DNA from: Varroa destructor
Lineage: Eukaryota > Arthropoda > Arachnida > Mesostigmata > Varroidae
Assembly: GCF_002443255.2 (NCBI RefSeq)
Contig: NW_019211455.1
Coordinates: 23,201,883-23,265,882 of the forward strand
Length of the DNA stretch: 64,000 bases
Direction of reading: 5' to 3'
The stretch's first letter is position 1, and each line of letters begins with the position of its first letter. Positions 1 through 11,823 of this stretch are shown in pieces. Under the pieces are notes generated by a model, which saw only the letters and a program-made list of their open reading frames with translations, searched no databases and was not told the origin of the DNA. The translations under genes were made by a program, and so were the position numbers.

Positions 1-1194
1 TCGTCGGTGTAATAATGTTATGACTAGACAACCATCTTTCAACACGCAACAGATAAATGACAAAAAACACGCTAAAAATCTTGAGACTTTTCGACAGTTT
101 GCATCAATACTATTGAAGGCTTAGGTCTATTAAAAAAACCGGCTTTTATATAAAGTAATTACTATAATTTTACGAATAGCAAACGTAGTCTATCGTAGCG
201 CCGAAATGCGTATACGAACTCGTAAAAAATCATATATGGAAAAAAAAATTCAATTTACGAGAACAAGGAACTGTTTACAATTGCAACGATTGAGCTGGTG
301 GCAAATCACGTGTGCAGCAATCAAGATTAACAAACCGTCGATCATTTTATCGTTTGCGCTTGGAACACGCTCTTAAGTAGCGCTGACCACGATGATGGCA
401 GGGACAATGATGATTTTGATAAAAGGTTTTATTATGGTTGGATCTTAGAATGATCGAACTCGATAGCAGAATGCGAGCGAACACGTTCAGCCTGTGCGTG
501 CCTTCAGGCACTAGGCCTATAGCACTGGATAGTTGGTTCCGCATAGGAACATGATCATGTTTAATTAAGATGCCCTCGGTTGTCATCATATCTCTCGAAC
601 CATTCGTTCCACCATGAGGCGCAATAGACTATCCGACGTAGTGGCGAAACACTTTTCGCTCTGCGGCCGTTGGTGCTTTTGCCCCATACGAAGTTCTGTC
701 GTATCCTCTTTATGACGTAGCGCATTATGTGCAGAGGTCTGGCAGCATAATTATGATCGTTTTGCAATTTTGTATACAATTTTTTCTTTTTACTACTGCC
801 TGCACCATCGTCGATAGCGTCTTGTTCTGCGCTGTTGTTCTGTTGAATAGTCCAAAGTAGTTCTGCCAATATTTGTCATCTTAAAGATTCACGACTAACT
901 TATTCCTGAATAGCGTTGATCTAAGGGAGCTGTACCATCCCGCAGCTGGGCAAGGGGTGAAACGCAGATACATAAGTAACACTTTGTAGTTAACGTACGT
1001 ATTTAATAACAGCCGATAAATAGTTTGAAAAAGCTAAGGGTCAGTAATTTATTAGGTTCACTTGAGTCTCGGATTGGAACAAACGCAGCAGCCGCATCAG
1101 TGGTTTGTTGTTTTTTATATAGACAACCAAAATACGTGCAGCAGGTACCTTTTTCTAACCAACCTTACGATACATACATAATGCAGTCAAGTCA

Positions 1195-1383
1195 ATGTAT
1201 ATTTTACTATTCCTGCCATGTTTAATGGCAGCTATCGGGCAGCCATGTGGAGGACCTCAAAAGCGAGATGAAGCCGCTTCAAACTTTTCTTCTACGTACA
1301 CAGAACGAGCGAGAGAGTATGACCGGAACTCGATAGGACCCTGTCTGACTAGGCAGATACACGACCAAATGTCCAGCGTCTAG
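1195..1383 (+). CDS. Possible small secreted protein (62 aa)
   Basis: An ATG opens a 62-residue frame. Its first 15 residues (MYILLFLPCLMAAIG) look like a signal peptide: a hydrophobic core, then small residues before a likely cleavage site ahead of QPCGG. The remaining ~47 residues are polar and hold two cysteines, so a disulfide-rich toxin or hormone fold is not evident. The base at -3 of the ATG is T, a weak start context. No homologue is recognised and no splice partner is clear, although an acceptor-like tract ends near 1435. A chance frame is a real alternative. Confidence 0.2.
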   Translation: MYILLFLPCLMAAIGQPCGGPQKRDEAASNFSSTYTERAREYDRNSIGPCLTRQIHDQMSSV

Positions 1384-1550
1384 ACTGTTGTATGTGCGAA
1401 AATGTTCATCTTATTTTGCCATATTAAGAAACGTCTCTTTTAGGTTGGTCATTTTTATGCCTTGATCATAAGGTTTCTGCCGTAGAAATCATCTTATCTA
1501 TGTTTGAGCACGCGGATAGATCAGAATAAAAGTCGGTTACTTTTGTACTA

Positions 1551-1572
1551 TATAATAATAATAATAATAATA
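1551..1572. repeat. (TAA)n trinucleotide repeat
   Basis: About seven ATA/TAA units in AT-rich sequence. Confidence 0.85.
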
Positions 1573-1714
1573 GATTGCTAAAACTTGTCCGAAATCAACC
1601 GAGCATTGTCGTTCGTGATTAGGTTTCTTTTGGCAGATCCAGACAATCAGAAGGACGCTTAAGTTAAGTGGTATTTGCATGCGGTCCTCGTCCACTCGAT
1701 ACGTAAGTCAAACT

Positions 1715-2274
1715 TACCGACTACAAAACAGCAGCTTCGATTGTTGTAGCAGTCTTTATTGTAGCTATTTACTACTTCGTCGGACTTTATACAGTTTGCT
1801 AGTAGTGGTAAGCGCCGTTTCCAACTTTATATAGACTACAATCTGAGCTGATTCTGCAACGCTGGGTCAAGGAACTCGCCGCCGGTACTTTATGCCAACT
1901 GCAATCGACACATAAAGCGGCGCACGAAGAGGCCGGCAGACCGATACACCGACAGATTGTTAGACGCTTGGGTCGAGCGGCCGCGCACAACCACAACTAC
2001 GAAAACACCAACGCCATCAGCACCGCCGCTGGCGTCAACAACTAATAACAGAAAATTACCAGCGACAACGGCATCTGCAACAGAATTCATATTGGTAGTA
2101 ACAGCCTTATTATAGAATCAACTGTAGTACCGACCGCCATGTCGATCCCAGCCGCCGACACAACGAACTTGAGCATCAACATAGACTGTAACGTGCCGCT
2201 GGGAACTAAGAAAGAAGCCGGTGAGAAACGAGAACAAACTAAAGCACGGGAAAAAGAACGCTTTGGCGCATAGC
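1715..2274 (+). other. GC-richer stretch open in several plus frames
   Basis: Three plus-strand frames here have amino-acid composition like protein. One (about 1716-1799) reads a hydrophobic segment, ASIVVAVFIVAIYYFVGLY, then stops. A second (1809-2045) runs 78 codons and, after two tandem TAA codons, continues in the same frame to 2274, passing an ATG at 2140 (MSIPAADTTN...). A third (about 1853-2114) is Thr/Pro-rich (RTTTTTKTPTPSAPP) and ends in a short hydrophobic tail, as secreted or GPI-anchored proteins do. The minus strand also has open frames. No splice arrangement reconciles them, so this is recorded as a region of coding-like composition and not as a gene. Confidence 0.2.
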
Positions 2275-2734
2275 ACTAGGGTAACGCCGCCAATGGTAAA
2301 CAGCACCAACCGTAGCATCTAGGGAGATTATTTGCTCTAGAAACCATTGTGCCGCTACCCGCCACAACTGCGTATAAAAGTGTTAAATAACTTGTTCACT
2401 ATCACTAGAAAAGCGCTACTGGTACATATGTTTCTAATACGCAATTATATAGCAGAACAATTAGCATCGTGCCGCTTACCAGTGGTTTGGTGTTGTACTG
2501 ATTGTAAGATAATTTGGCAGAAGGTTTCAACAGAGAGTCGCGAGGAAATAGGTCCGCTATGAAAATAGTGCACGTGATATTCTGTGGTATTATTATACAC
2601 GCAATTTGGCCTTGGAAACTAGAAATAGGCCTAGTCATCAAAATGTTCAGATGACGTTCACCTATCTCCTTTGCGTTGTAATCCACATTGCAGCTATAGA
2701 TGGATCTACAGCACCTTTTTAGCGGAGGTCTTTT

Positions 2735-2974
2735 CTAACTTTTTACTTCAACATCCAAACGAATGCTATGACACTGTGTGATAACTGGATCTATCCAACT
2801 TAGTGTTTGGGTTTGCCATCGTTTGCCTGCCCCGACACCGATAACCCCACCATGAATCGTTATCTCATGAACTTTCTTCCTGTACGGCCTGAACTGATTC
2901 GCTTGTTCGGCACTCGATCGCGTGTCACCCTGTCCTGTGCGTCCTCTAAAACGCCGCATCACAATGGCGGCAGT
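2735..2974 (-). CDS. Possible second exon after the 3.06-3.54 kb exon
   Basis: On the minus strand the sequence ATCATTCAGTTCAG ends in an acceptor at 2975-2976. From 2974 a frame stays open for 79 codons to a stop. It enters in phase 0, matching the phase-0 donor of the exon at 3059-3538, and the implied intron is 84 nt, a normal short arthropod size. The peptide is basic at its start (MRRFRGRTGQ) and has no transmembrane segment or recognised motif. The acceptor's pyrimidine tract is mediocre, so the link depends on phase agreement and spacing, which chance would give about one time in three. Confidence 0.2.
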   Translation of the reverse strand, partial: TAAIVMRRFRGRTGQGDTRSSAEQANQFRPYRKKVHEITIHGGVIGVGAGKRWQTQTLSWIDPVITQCHSIRLDVEVKS

Positions 2975-3058
2975 CTGAACTGAATGATCCAGTCATGAGC
3001 GTGGTCGCCCATTCCGGTGCCGCTGTCAATTCTGCTATAGCTATGATTCGCAACTTAC

Positions 3059-3538
3059 GAGGTGTACAGCGTAATCTCCCATTTGGTTCAACTCGTTCGT
3101 TTTTATAACGCAACATAACGTCTGCGATCTATTCCGATATGATCTTATGATAGCGTGTACGCGTACACCGTTTTTAGGATCTTCGTATCGGCCGTGGTCA
3201 GAGACATTGTCTTCTAGTCGCATGTCCATGGGCAACGGACTATCGCAGTATGTTTTTAGCGGTGTGCATTCGTCTTCGCCTGCACCTCGAGTGCCATTAT
3301 GGAAAAAGAGTTCGACTTGCCAGCAGTGGCCTCGCTGCTCGCTTGCCCCACGTCCTTTATGCTGCTCGGCTCGCCTGCTGTCGGGTTCAATAGCGTTGGG
3401 GTGGAACAGAGCCATCTGATTCAGACGTGAACGGGGGAACAGTGGGGTGAAGAAGATGCCGAATAAGTCGATACGTAACGCCCACTGAAATACGGCGACG
3501 AGAAGAAGCTGTACGTGGCGGAGCTTTGCAGTCGTCAT
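3059..3538 (-). CDS. First coding exon of a type II membrane protein; weakly glycosyltransferase-92-like
   Basis: Reading the minus strand from an ATG at 3538 (A at -3, good context), 160 codons stay open and end exactly at a strong donor, CACCTC|GTAAGT, in phase 0. Residues about 6-32 form a hydrophobic anchor (HVQLLLVAVFQWALRIDLFG) after a short basic N-terminus, the arrangement of type II Golgi enzymes. The later part contains HNGTR, NVSD and NRS, possible N-glycosylation sites, and YEDPKNGVRVHAIIRS followed by two cysteines. That last stretch faintly recalls the start of the GT92/DUF23 domain, where a D-R..VRV..I pattern precedes a cysteine. The resemblance is from memory and weak. The frame also stays open upstream to 3592 without an ATG, and the plus strand has a 90-codon shadow. 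Confidence 0.4.
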
Positions 3539-3599
3539 CGTTGCGTCGACTTTAAATCGATGCTTGTAAGGCACATACCTTAGCAACAACACGAGATGC

Positions 3600-6390
3600 C
3601 TTACAAAACATCATATGATCATTGTAATCAACATCAATGAAAACAATACAGACTGCGGGAGAGGATAAGAAACATGACGTCATTGCGGGGCATTATAACA
3701 GAAAGCGCATATACTAGAATTATGAACTGTTAGTTCAGAGTTCGCATAACGTTTATGACGCTTTTGGCTTGACCATTAGCAAAATGGACTTCATTTAAAA
3801 ACTAAAACGCTACTAGATAAAGACATTATTTTAATATAGAATATAAAATTAGGTTTAGTGAAACGGATCAATCACAAATGCAGAGTTGCACTTCGTTACT
3901 AACAGCTGTTATCACAGTATAATTGTGCAGCAGTGTTCCAACAAAGTCAGGGTGACACGTTATTACTACTACTATTATGTGTGATGAATTATAGTATACA
4001 TCGAGGTTGTTTACCTAGAGCCTCTTTCAGCGTAGTCAAGAGGAAACTGACCGTCTCGACGTACCATACAGGTAACCAACATCCATTCAGAGGGCTGCTG
4101 GCCTCTATATACTATAAGGTCTATTCGCTTTGTAATATCAGGTCGAAAATAGATAGATAGGAGATCTCGTTTAATGTATCAGGTCTGGTGTTGTGCGTTC
4201 ATAGTCCTGCCTGACTATGGGGATTTGCAATGAACATTTAAGATTCCAATAACAAACCAAGTTCTAGCTTTTTGACGCAAGATGATCGAGTTTGTAGGCA
4301 GGCGTTGAAGAGGTACGTGAAATTCGGCAAAAAAAAACTCCAGATTCAAGACTGTACCTTGGCAATGAATGTTCTGGTGAGACTGCATTCTTTAATCATC
4401 ATTTAATGTACGTACGTGTGTATGTCACATGGGCGCAGTATTTATATATATATATATATATATATACTACGGCACGGGCAACGAGAATTTCACACCCACT
4501 GCAAATACGTCTCGTAACATCCGAAAACATAAAGAATTTCAGATACCCCAGATAGCGTAACTACTATATTAGTCGAATTGTGTCACTGCACGCGCGTTGC
4601 GTCATCTTTTTTCATTTTATCGTGCACGAATCCTACACAAAGTGTTAGTTAGCCCGAATAGCTTCTAGCAGCAATAAACCAAACGAATGGGCCTTTGTAT
4701 TATAGACTGTTGGAAAGTAGTTCCCGTGTTGTCTGGCTAGCATACGCGATACAATTTAGGCCATGTGGGAGGGAATCGGTAGCTTTCCGTTTGCGAAGAG
4801 CGATAACCGACGTGGCAAAACGTGTTCGTCTATACCTAAAAGATAGATGCAGCACCTTTCTGTCGACGGATTTATACTGACAGAGCTCTAATTCTGGCTC
4901 TTGAATTTCCAATTATTTGACCTTTTGCTGTGACATTTTCGAGAAATGGCTTCCATTGCGGTCGCGCGAGTGTCGAGCTCGTACCCATTCAAGACGTTTG
5001 TTTATATCTGTTGTTGAGCTCGCCTTCTCTGGTACGCAAGGCCCAGACGGGCATTCGATATTATTTTGTTGCGAGGCCAACAAATCCCCAATGGATCAGG
5101 TGTATCGGTGTTGATTCAAACAGAACGAGAAATTCTGAGATCAAGTAGATGCCAGTCCCACTGCTGGGAATGATGATGCCACCAAATTTGTTTCATTGGT
5201 TCCACCGAGCCTCACGCGGCACTGTACTCCTCACTGGATTTACGTTCGCCTTTTTTCCTCTCCATGCTCTTTTCAACGTTCCCTTACTTTGTAGGTTAAG
5301 AACGTACTAGCAAAGACCGATAGGTTCAAAGAATCAGCGTCATTTCAAGTACAAAGAAAAAGAAAACACCATAAAGGTTACCGTGCTCAGAAAAACATCG
5401 AACGCGGTGGGGGGGGAAAAAAAGGATATATACACCATTTTGACAGACTGCAAGCTGCGTTCGCCGCAATTGGTTTGTCTGACTATCTAGTTGTCTATGT
5501 ATGCGGCCTGGAGCAATAACAGCTCATCAACGAAGACCATACACACACTGTGTCCTCTTGTCATAAGAGTAGATGTTTCGTGAAGCGTCTTTATGTGGCC
5601 GAAACATGCGTCTTTCTACCTTTGATTGCCGATTCATTCGTGCAAAGCTTATTCGTCCCGTCTGGAATGAGCTATCGTCAACACAATCTTCTAACCAATT
5701 TACAACAGGGTGGATGGAAAAAGCCCAATGGAGACGGCGTTTGCTTTCGAATGTGTCGAAGAATTGCGAAAAGGACTGTAATTTATGAGCTGATGACTAC
5801 CGGGATACCGAACTGTCACACGCTCACTGGTCTGCTGACTATTGCATCAAGCCAGAAGAACACGCAATCTCTGGTCTCTAGTCACACTATTTCATTTTGG
5901 TAAACGACAAAAACACGAAGCAAATACTTTTGATGACTTAACAGTAATGTACGGTTTCGCAAATGATGGTTTGGACATTTTCCAGTTGTCGACGGAACAT
6001 CAAAAGATCATTCTGATGGTGAACCAGTTTCACAAAAGCAATACAATAATGAAAGGAAGAATAGGGATCAGTGGTAGCTTGTTTTAGCCACGGACGATCT
6101 TCTGCTAAAAATAGTTTTTATTGGGTCGGCTAAAGGTTATGTCCGCATTTTTCAAAGGCTTCCCTTTCCTTTTCACGATTTGCTTATTCAACCATAAATT
6201 CTATTCGGAAGCGTTCTCTTATCTATGAGCTGTAATTTAGTTTTGTGGTGAACGAAGTCTTAACTGGAACTTAAACACCAATAAGCGGATATTCCAAGTG
6301 ATGCAAGGTGCAATTTTAATATCTAGCCAATTTCAACTTGTTCCTTGCAGCCGCCAAGGGTATTTGTATGGTCTGAGGTGATAACCCTGC
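3600..6390. other. No supported gene
   Basis: Mostly AT-moderate, unstructured sequence. It holds a (TA)n tract at 4442-4467 and several 60-117 codon frames, the longest at 5550-5903 on the plus strand, none with a recognisable protein or a matching pair of splice sites. A good acceptor (CTTGTTCCTTGCAG) at 6334-6350 is followed by only 23 open codons. I see nothing else here that can be supported. Confidence 0.4.
4442..4467. repeat. (TA)n microsatellite
   Basis: An uninterrupted TA dinucleotide run of about 13 units. It lies in non-coding sequence between weak open frames. Confidence 0.9.
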
Positions 6391-6398
6391 CACTGAGA

Positions 6399-6433
6399 GG
6401 ACTGCTTGAAAATCACTTGTGAAACTTAAAAGT
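6399..6433 (+). repeat. Dispersed 35-nt repeat, copy 1
   Basis: This 35-nt segment (GGACTGCTTGAAAATCACTT...) recurs with a few differences at about 29237-29272. Its core CTTGAAAATCACTTG at 6405-6419 also recurs in direct orientation at 6500-6514. The match is longer than chance would easily give, so a fragment of an unidentified repeat family is likely. No element ends are visible. Confidence 0.5.
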
Positions 6434-6869
6434 CCAAGGTATCCCATACCCGAAGGATGGACCTCATTCCGACTGGCCGTCCTCGCTCGACGGAGTTTAC
6501 TTGAAAATCACTTGCGATAATGCCCCACAGTCATAATGAAAAACATTACGGGATGCGCTCTCTCGCTGCCTTTAAACACCTCGGCAGGCACTGGAAAACA
6601 CGCGGCCACATTAACAGATTTCTACACAGAGCTATTACAAGTAACTAGAAGTTATATCTCCAAATCGATATAAAGTAGAATGAGAAATGGGTAGCTCCAA
6701 GCCCAGAGCTAAATCCGAAGCCCATACGGGGTAGATCATGATTTGCGTTTTGTGAACTGTAAGAGTCTTATACGGTGATATATTTGCATGAGAAAGACAA
6801 CACAGTCTGTATATTGCTGAACAGAAAAGAGCCCATAGACTCAGCGAAATCATACTTCTTCACAAAAAA

Positions 6870-7045
6870 GCCAGACCGCACATGGTAAAGACCGCTAAAA
6901 ACGCCTGCAAGACTTTGAATAGGACGTTCTTTTGGCCCCACCATATTCGCAAGACCTTGCGCCGGCGGACATTATTATTCACGCACTGGCAAATAAAGCT
7001 TGTAACCATTTATTCGACAGCGGCGAGAGTCTTACAAAACAGGCT
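6870..7045 (+). other. Open frame vaguely like a non-LTR reverse-transcriptase thumb
   Basis: One plus frame is open for about 58 codons and reads KARPHMVKTAKNACKTLNRT..., then a basic stretch. The arrangement of a K-A-x(n)-L-N segment followed by an R-x-x-L-R-R segment resembles the region after the palm of R1-type reverse transcriptases. No catalytic YADD box, endonuclease or zinc knuckle was found nearby, so this is only a suggestion of an old LINE fragment. Confidence 0.12.
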
Positions 7046-8164
7046 TTAGAAGTTCTTTAATGCTCGTTCAAACCTTTTTTAACGAAATAAGGTAAATGGA
7101 TGGAACGATGAACGAACACCGTAAGTGGCAATGCATGCATGATAGATTAATTTCTTGATAAGATTCCAACGATTCTAATAGAATTTTTGAGTTTTCTATA
7201 AAATAAAAAAGGATATTACTTGCTGAACACTTCAATATTCATCAATTTCGAACCTGTTTTTTATAAGGCGCCGCATATCTTCAGACCAGTAGACTCCTTG
7301 CCGATAGGCTAGACTAACAAAATATAGGTTCAGCTGCGTCCCGTCCTTGTTTTTCAACAATAACCTTATAGAGATTCGCCGTCCGTAGTTCATTCATTAG
7401 TCTTTCGCAGAGTGTTGGTAAAAAAGGCTACAATTATATGTAGTAATCGCTTTGCTTTATATAAAACTGATGACCATCACCTAAAGGAAATGAGTTATGT
7501 CAGGACGTCTGTTTCAGGCTTGGGAACCGCGGCCATTTGTGTCCCAGAATCTCTTTTTACTCGTCTTTCAAAGCGGATGCAAACCGAATCTATAACTTTG
7601 TAGATTATCCTTTGGATGGATTCGTACTTCTATTATTTTTGCGAAGGGTAATATAAACTCAAACTTCTTCTTTGTTTTTACGTTACTCACTAGAATTAGG
7701 GAAAATGGCAAAATTACTAGTGATAATATTGAGCCTATTCGTATTTCGTCATTTTTGGCCTTTATCAGGTATATTATGATTTCCCGTACTGTGGTATATG
7801 TCCTTAGCGTGTATAAACGGTTTTACGGCCAGACGCGTTGATTATCCAAGCATCAGACGAGGCTTAAATTCGCTTGTAGCGTTTGCTGCTCTCAAAGTCT
7901 CGATAACATTAGTCTGTCGTCCTACCGATCTGCTGCTCTCTCGGCAGATACTTATACGAACGCTCTAGGTTCGAGTCCGAGCATAGAAAGACTTCGTTTC
8001 GTCGTGGAAGCCAGCCATCCGATGGAATTATGTCTAACGGCAATAGCGGATGTGGAACACAAAAATGTTTTAGCAGTTGCTACATTCATGTTTAGTGAAT
8101 GAGCCATTAAAGTTAACAGTATTAACATTGACACATATGTTTTCCGTGTAGACGCGTTGGCGGA

Positions 8165-8222
8165 CTCGAACCAGCAACATCAAGAGCAGCAAGATGAATG
8201 AAATGCTCCATGCGGAGCCGCC
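8165..8222 (-). repeat. Degraded tRNA-like sequence (possible SINE piece)
   Basis: Read on the minus strand, GCTGGTTCGAGTCCGCC is a near-consensus RNA polymerase III B box (GGTTCGAGTCC) lying in a partly paired T-arm. About 30-40 nt upstream, TGGAGCATTTC and a TTGCTGCTC loop could be D-arm and anticodon-arm relics. The cloverleaf does not fold completely, so this is not a working tRNA gene. A second B-box-like GGTTCGAGTCC sits in the opposite orientation at about 7968-7978. Confidence 0.25.
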
Positions 8223-8697
8223 TTTACCTTTTATGGCACAACTAATCCGCCAGCGAAAGCGCTGTCTTTACTCCACGTGGCTAGCACACACCTCACATGT
8301 GCCTCTAACATTCCCACGCAAGCACACATCACGGGGTCTTATCGTTTTGCGACGGCCACAATGCAAAGCTCATCATCGTCAACGTTCACTTCACATCAAC
8401 GTCAAGGTTCACCACCAAGGTTTAGCGAAAGAACAAGAGAAATGTAGAAGATAGGCCGCCGAGGTACCGGGTGCCGCGTAGGGTAATGAAAGTTATTTGT
8501 GCCTTCAGTAGGGGATCCTATTTTACAGATCGAGCTTTGAATATCGAGTTAGCTGCGCTATTGTACCGCGATAGCGGCACATTAGTTCCTTGCTACTCTC
8601 CAGTACCTGTATTAATAGTAATAAAGGAATTAAACCGGAAGACAGTGAACGAAGCACTTGTGAATTTAGTGCACGCCGTCTGTTGGCGTTTTTTCAG

Positions 8698-8833
8698 TAA
8701 GCGAATACGTACAGCCATAGCTCGAAAACTTGGACGGTTTAGTGCTTTACCTAGCTATGACCGATTACCAGTATCAACAGTAGCAAAGTATTTAGTAGCA
8801 ATGCAAGCCCGCGTCAAGCCTGCTCATCGATGA
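8698..8833 (+). CDS. Exon candidate, basic peptide
   Basis: The acceptor GTTGGCGTTTTTTCAG ends at 8697. After one prefix base, 44 codons are open to a TGA and begin KRIRTAIARKLGRFSAL. The frame also stays open upstream of the acceptor to about 8471. A shifted frame over 8796-8955 reads another helical, charged peptide (SLLIDESIRRVEG..., then YVLEELAQLEQVD), so a frameshifted or pseudogenic locus is possible. No family is recognised. Confidence 0.2.
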
Positions 8834-9782
8834 ATCGATTCGAAGGGTTGAGGGAGTAGCGAACCTTATTAAAGACAAGCAGCAGTACGTGCTCGAAGAA
8901 CTCGCGCAATTAGAACAGGTAGACTGTGTGAAAGTTACAAGGTGCCGGTCGTCATGAGGTTGGCGTCTTCGAGCGCTTTGTAGCCGCCGAACACAAGGGC
9001 ATGGGAGTAGCGTACATGTTGCCGTCATGCTTGCCCCTCTTCTCCTTGAATGTATTCTTATTGTTACACGCGCGAGATGGGGTTGCTGCTTTCGCGCCGC
9101 TGTTGCTGCTGTTACTTGAAAAGACGACGATACGCATTACGTGTTCGGGCTCTGAGATAGCTTGCTTATAAAGATTAACTCCTGGCCGCTATTTGTGCCG
9201 TTAACGCTCTCTAACACTGAACGATCGACGCATTCGGAGGTTTCTCCGAGGGTTGACCAGCATCTTACCCGAAAGTCGTCTGTATATAGATCTTACCACC
9301 AACATTGAATCCGATATAGACTAGAGGTTATTGATGTTGTACGTTAACGAGTCGACTTATAAGAGCCAATAACCAGAGACTTCTAGTCATCACAATACAA
9401 CTGAACGTGTACACATGGCTTATGATAACTGTTTTTTGTCTCTGAAACCAGTTTATGATATCGGTGGCTTGTGTCTCTGTGCTCGCCTTCACGCTTGTTG
9501 GCCACTTGCGTTTTACGATGTTCCAATACAAGATAATCTCGTCGCGTCGTCCTCGTGTCCGTCGGCGTCGCTTAGCTGCTGCTCAATATCTATACGAACA
9601 CATAGATGACTCTTGAGAAAGTCCGATATAAAGTTATAGAATATATGAACGCCTATCCATACATACTCGTCTGCGGTCGATTATCGTATGTATTGATAGC
9701 GCCAACAAAATCTGCTTCGGATCGAAACGATGGTGACGCTGATTATGATAAAGGTAATATTGTTAGCGCTTTTTATTTTCAG

Positions 9783-9927
9783 ACTACAACTATTTGTGTG
9801 TAACACAAGCAAAATATTGACGGTAGATGACGCTAGAAGAAGCTCAAGAAATCATATCTGGAATTTTCTATGGATGATTGTCCACTTACGCGCGATCGTA
9901 TTAGTCACTAGCGTTATCGGTATTTAG
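9783..9927 (+). CDS. Terminal-exon candidate with C-terminal hydrophobic segment
   Basis: A very good acceptor (GCGCTTTTTATTTTCAG) ends at 9782. One frame (prefix 1 nt) is open for 47 codons to a TAG. It contains LQLFVCNTSKILTVDDARRS and then a hydrophobic stretch, WNFLWMIVHLRAIVLVTSVIG, reaching the stop, as in tail-anchored or multi-pass proteins that end in a membrane helix. The frame just upstream (9606-9770, ending near AAAG|GTAAT) could be an earlier exon, but the implied intron would be only 29 nt, too short to accept. No homologue is recognised. Confidence 0.25.
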
Positions 9928-11073
9928 TATCGATCGGTGCGCGTGATCGAAACGCCAGACGGCAACAATAATGCGCACAGGTACCGGACATAGAAAACAA
10001 TGCATAGATAAAAACAACAAAGAGAGACTGTCATAAATGCTAACCGCCGCTCTGTGTTCCATTTTATGATCATAGACACTACTCACAGATATCGGAGTAG
10101 GTATCCTTTTTGTCTACTGCCAAGGCCGCTTAGTTTTACTGAGCGAAAGAAGGACTTGACAGGACCTGCCAATATAATAAATAGAACTGTATTCATTCAT
10201 TCTACATATTTCATACACAACTCTGAGCACTTCGATCCACAATAACCGTTTTGTGCTCGAAAAGAACTCCACTGCTCGGTCAGGATAACTTTGCCTTCGT
10301 CCTTAGCTGTATAATGATCTCCATCATCCGCAACTCGCTCTGACGAGCCCTAGCAGTTCATACAGTTTTGTAAGAAGATTAGCTTGTTAGTTCTTCGCTA
10401 GAGTGCTATACGTACTCATGTTAACCTATAAATAAGCATGTAACCGTTAGAAAACAAGCATCGTGAGCAGGGGACCGGCCGAACTAGTTAACAGAGAAAT
10501 ACGAAGTTTTCCAGTGTAACCCATGTAAGACCGCGATCCGTCGAGACACCACCGTTGCTATTGGAAGTCGCATCGCACACAGACATCAAATGTATACATT
10601 GAGGCTGTTTCAATACGATATGACCCGATCTGATTGCGCTGCTTGGCAATCGTCGACTGATCGCCACATCGTTCAGTCTTCGAATGCAACAGTTTGGTAG
10701 AAAGCTACCTCACTGTTGATTGGTCGGCTTGTCCATCCCTCGATATTCAGTCCTCAAAGAAGGCTGCTTCGACTCATCGTCCGGCGTCGGTAGCTGGCTT
10801 TTTCGTTGCTGCTTCTCAAGGCCTTACAACGGCAGTCATGGCAAGTACTAAAGGTAATTGGAAATTTACGACCGGAATGGGTGTAAAGTAAAGTAAAATA
10901 GCACCAGCTAAAAACAACATCATCCCCCCCCTCTCTGATTTGCCGCTGCGATCGCGGTGGCTACTTGTAGCGACCGCACAATTGCGATCTGCTGCTGAAG
11001 TTGCTATCGGGTGGTTTGGAGTCCAACGTTCCTCTGGCCTCAACGGCTCTGCCTGCCTCAATGCCAATGGCGG

Positions 11074-11218
11074 TCAAGGAAGGGTTGCGCTGCTGTTGCT
11101 AACGGCAACGCCGGCGAGAACTCGCTCGGCAGTCAAAAGTGCCCGAGTAACGAGTGGTTCACGATATAAGTTTACGGTGGTTGACAATACAGTTTGACGA
11201 AATTCGACCTCTTTTCGG
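11074..11218 (-). CDS. Terminal-exon candidate on the min strand
   Basis: The minus-strand acceptor CTAATTTTTTTTCCTTCCCGAG ends at 11219. With one prefix base, 47 codons are open to a TGA, starting RKEVEFRQTVLSTTVNLYRE and ending in a serine- and alanine-rich tail. The composition is protein-like and the pyrimidine tract is strong. It lies 208 nt downstream of the stop of the exon pair at 11.43-11.97 kb on the same strand, so the two would be separate transcripts. Family unknown. Confidence 0.28.
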
Positions 11219-11426
11219 CTCGGGAAGGAAAAAAAATTAGTTCTTGGGTCAAAGACAAAAAGATGACGACGAGGAGAGTCTTCATTGGGCAAGAAGGGAC
11301 ATATCGTTCAGTGGGCATTGTGACGATCGAAAGGACAGCGGTGTCAGTAGCAGCATTGTGAGCCATAACCCCAGACGCACGGCACGTACAACGGCCGAGA
11401 TGTCCGAGAGAAGCTAACAGCGCACA

Positions 11427-11545
11427 TCAAATACACATAAACATTAGCAAAATGGTAGCTGCGATAATCGCCGCCTCGTCCGTGTCAGACTCAACGCGTA
11501 TGCCGTATGCGTATGCATATGATGCCACACTATTGTAGATCGAAG
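11427..11545 (-). CDS. Last exon of a candidate membrane protein
   Basis: The acceptor TCCCTTTTTTGCCTCAG ends at 11546. The exon enters with two prefix bases (CT), runs 38 codons and stops with TGA. The peptide reads SIYNSVASYAYAYGIRVE, an acidic turn SDTDEAA, and a hydrophobic end AIIAATILLMFMCI, giving a likely C-terminal membrane helix. The upstream exon at 11824-11971 ends one base into a codon, so the junction forms GCT (Ala) and the frame is kept. The 278-nt intron region also reads open in another frame (hydrophobic, from its pyrimidine-rich sequence), which I take as incidental. Confidence 0.4.
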
Positions 11546-11823
11546 CTGAGGCAAAAAAGGGACGTAACAAAGCGTGAGAATGTATAGCAAACAAGGGTAA
11601 GAAAGATATAAATTATTGATATACTGGCGACATGAACGATGGACACCAAAGAGCCAACAATAAAAGGAACATCGAAAGTCAACGTAATCAGGCCTGCCGA
11701 TGTCAGGTATTGAGCACACATCGACAATCGGACAGTACGGAAACGGATCCACAAATTATTTACTTTGTCGAGCTGGCCGTTAAGGTTGATAATCTGACAG
11801 CGTAACGGTAACATGATGGTCAC

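Noticed and set aside
8796..8955. Similarity of a helical peptide to a BAG domain
   Set aside because: Only a Y..LEEL..L..VD pattern agrees and the spacing to the first helix is wrong; there is no acceptor with a pyrimidine tract.
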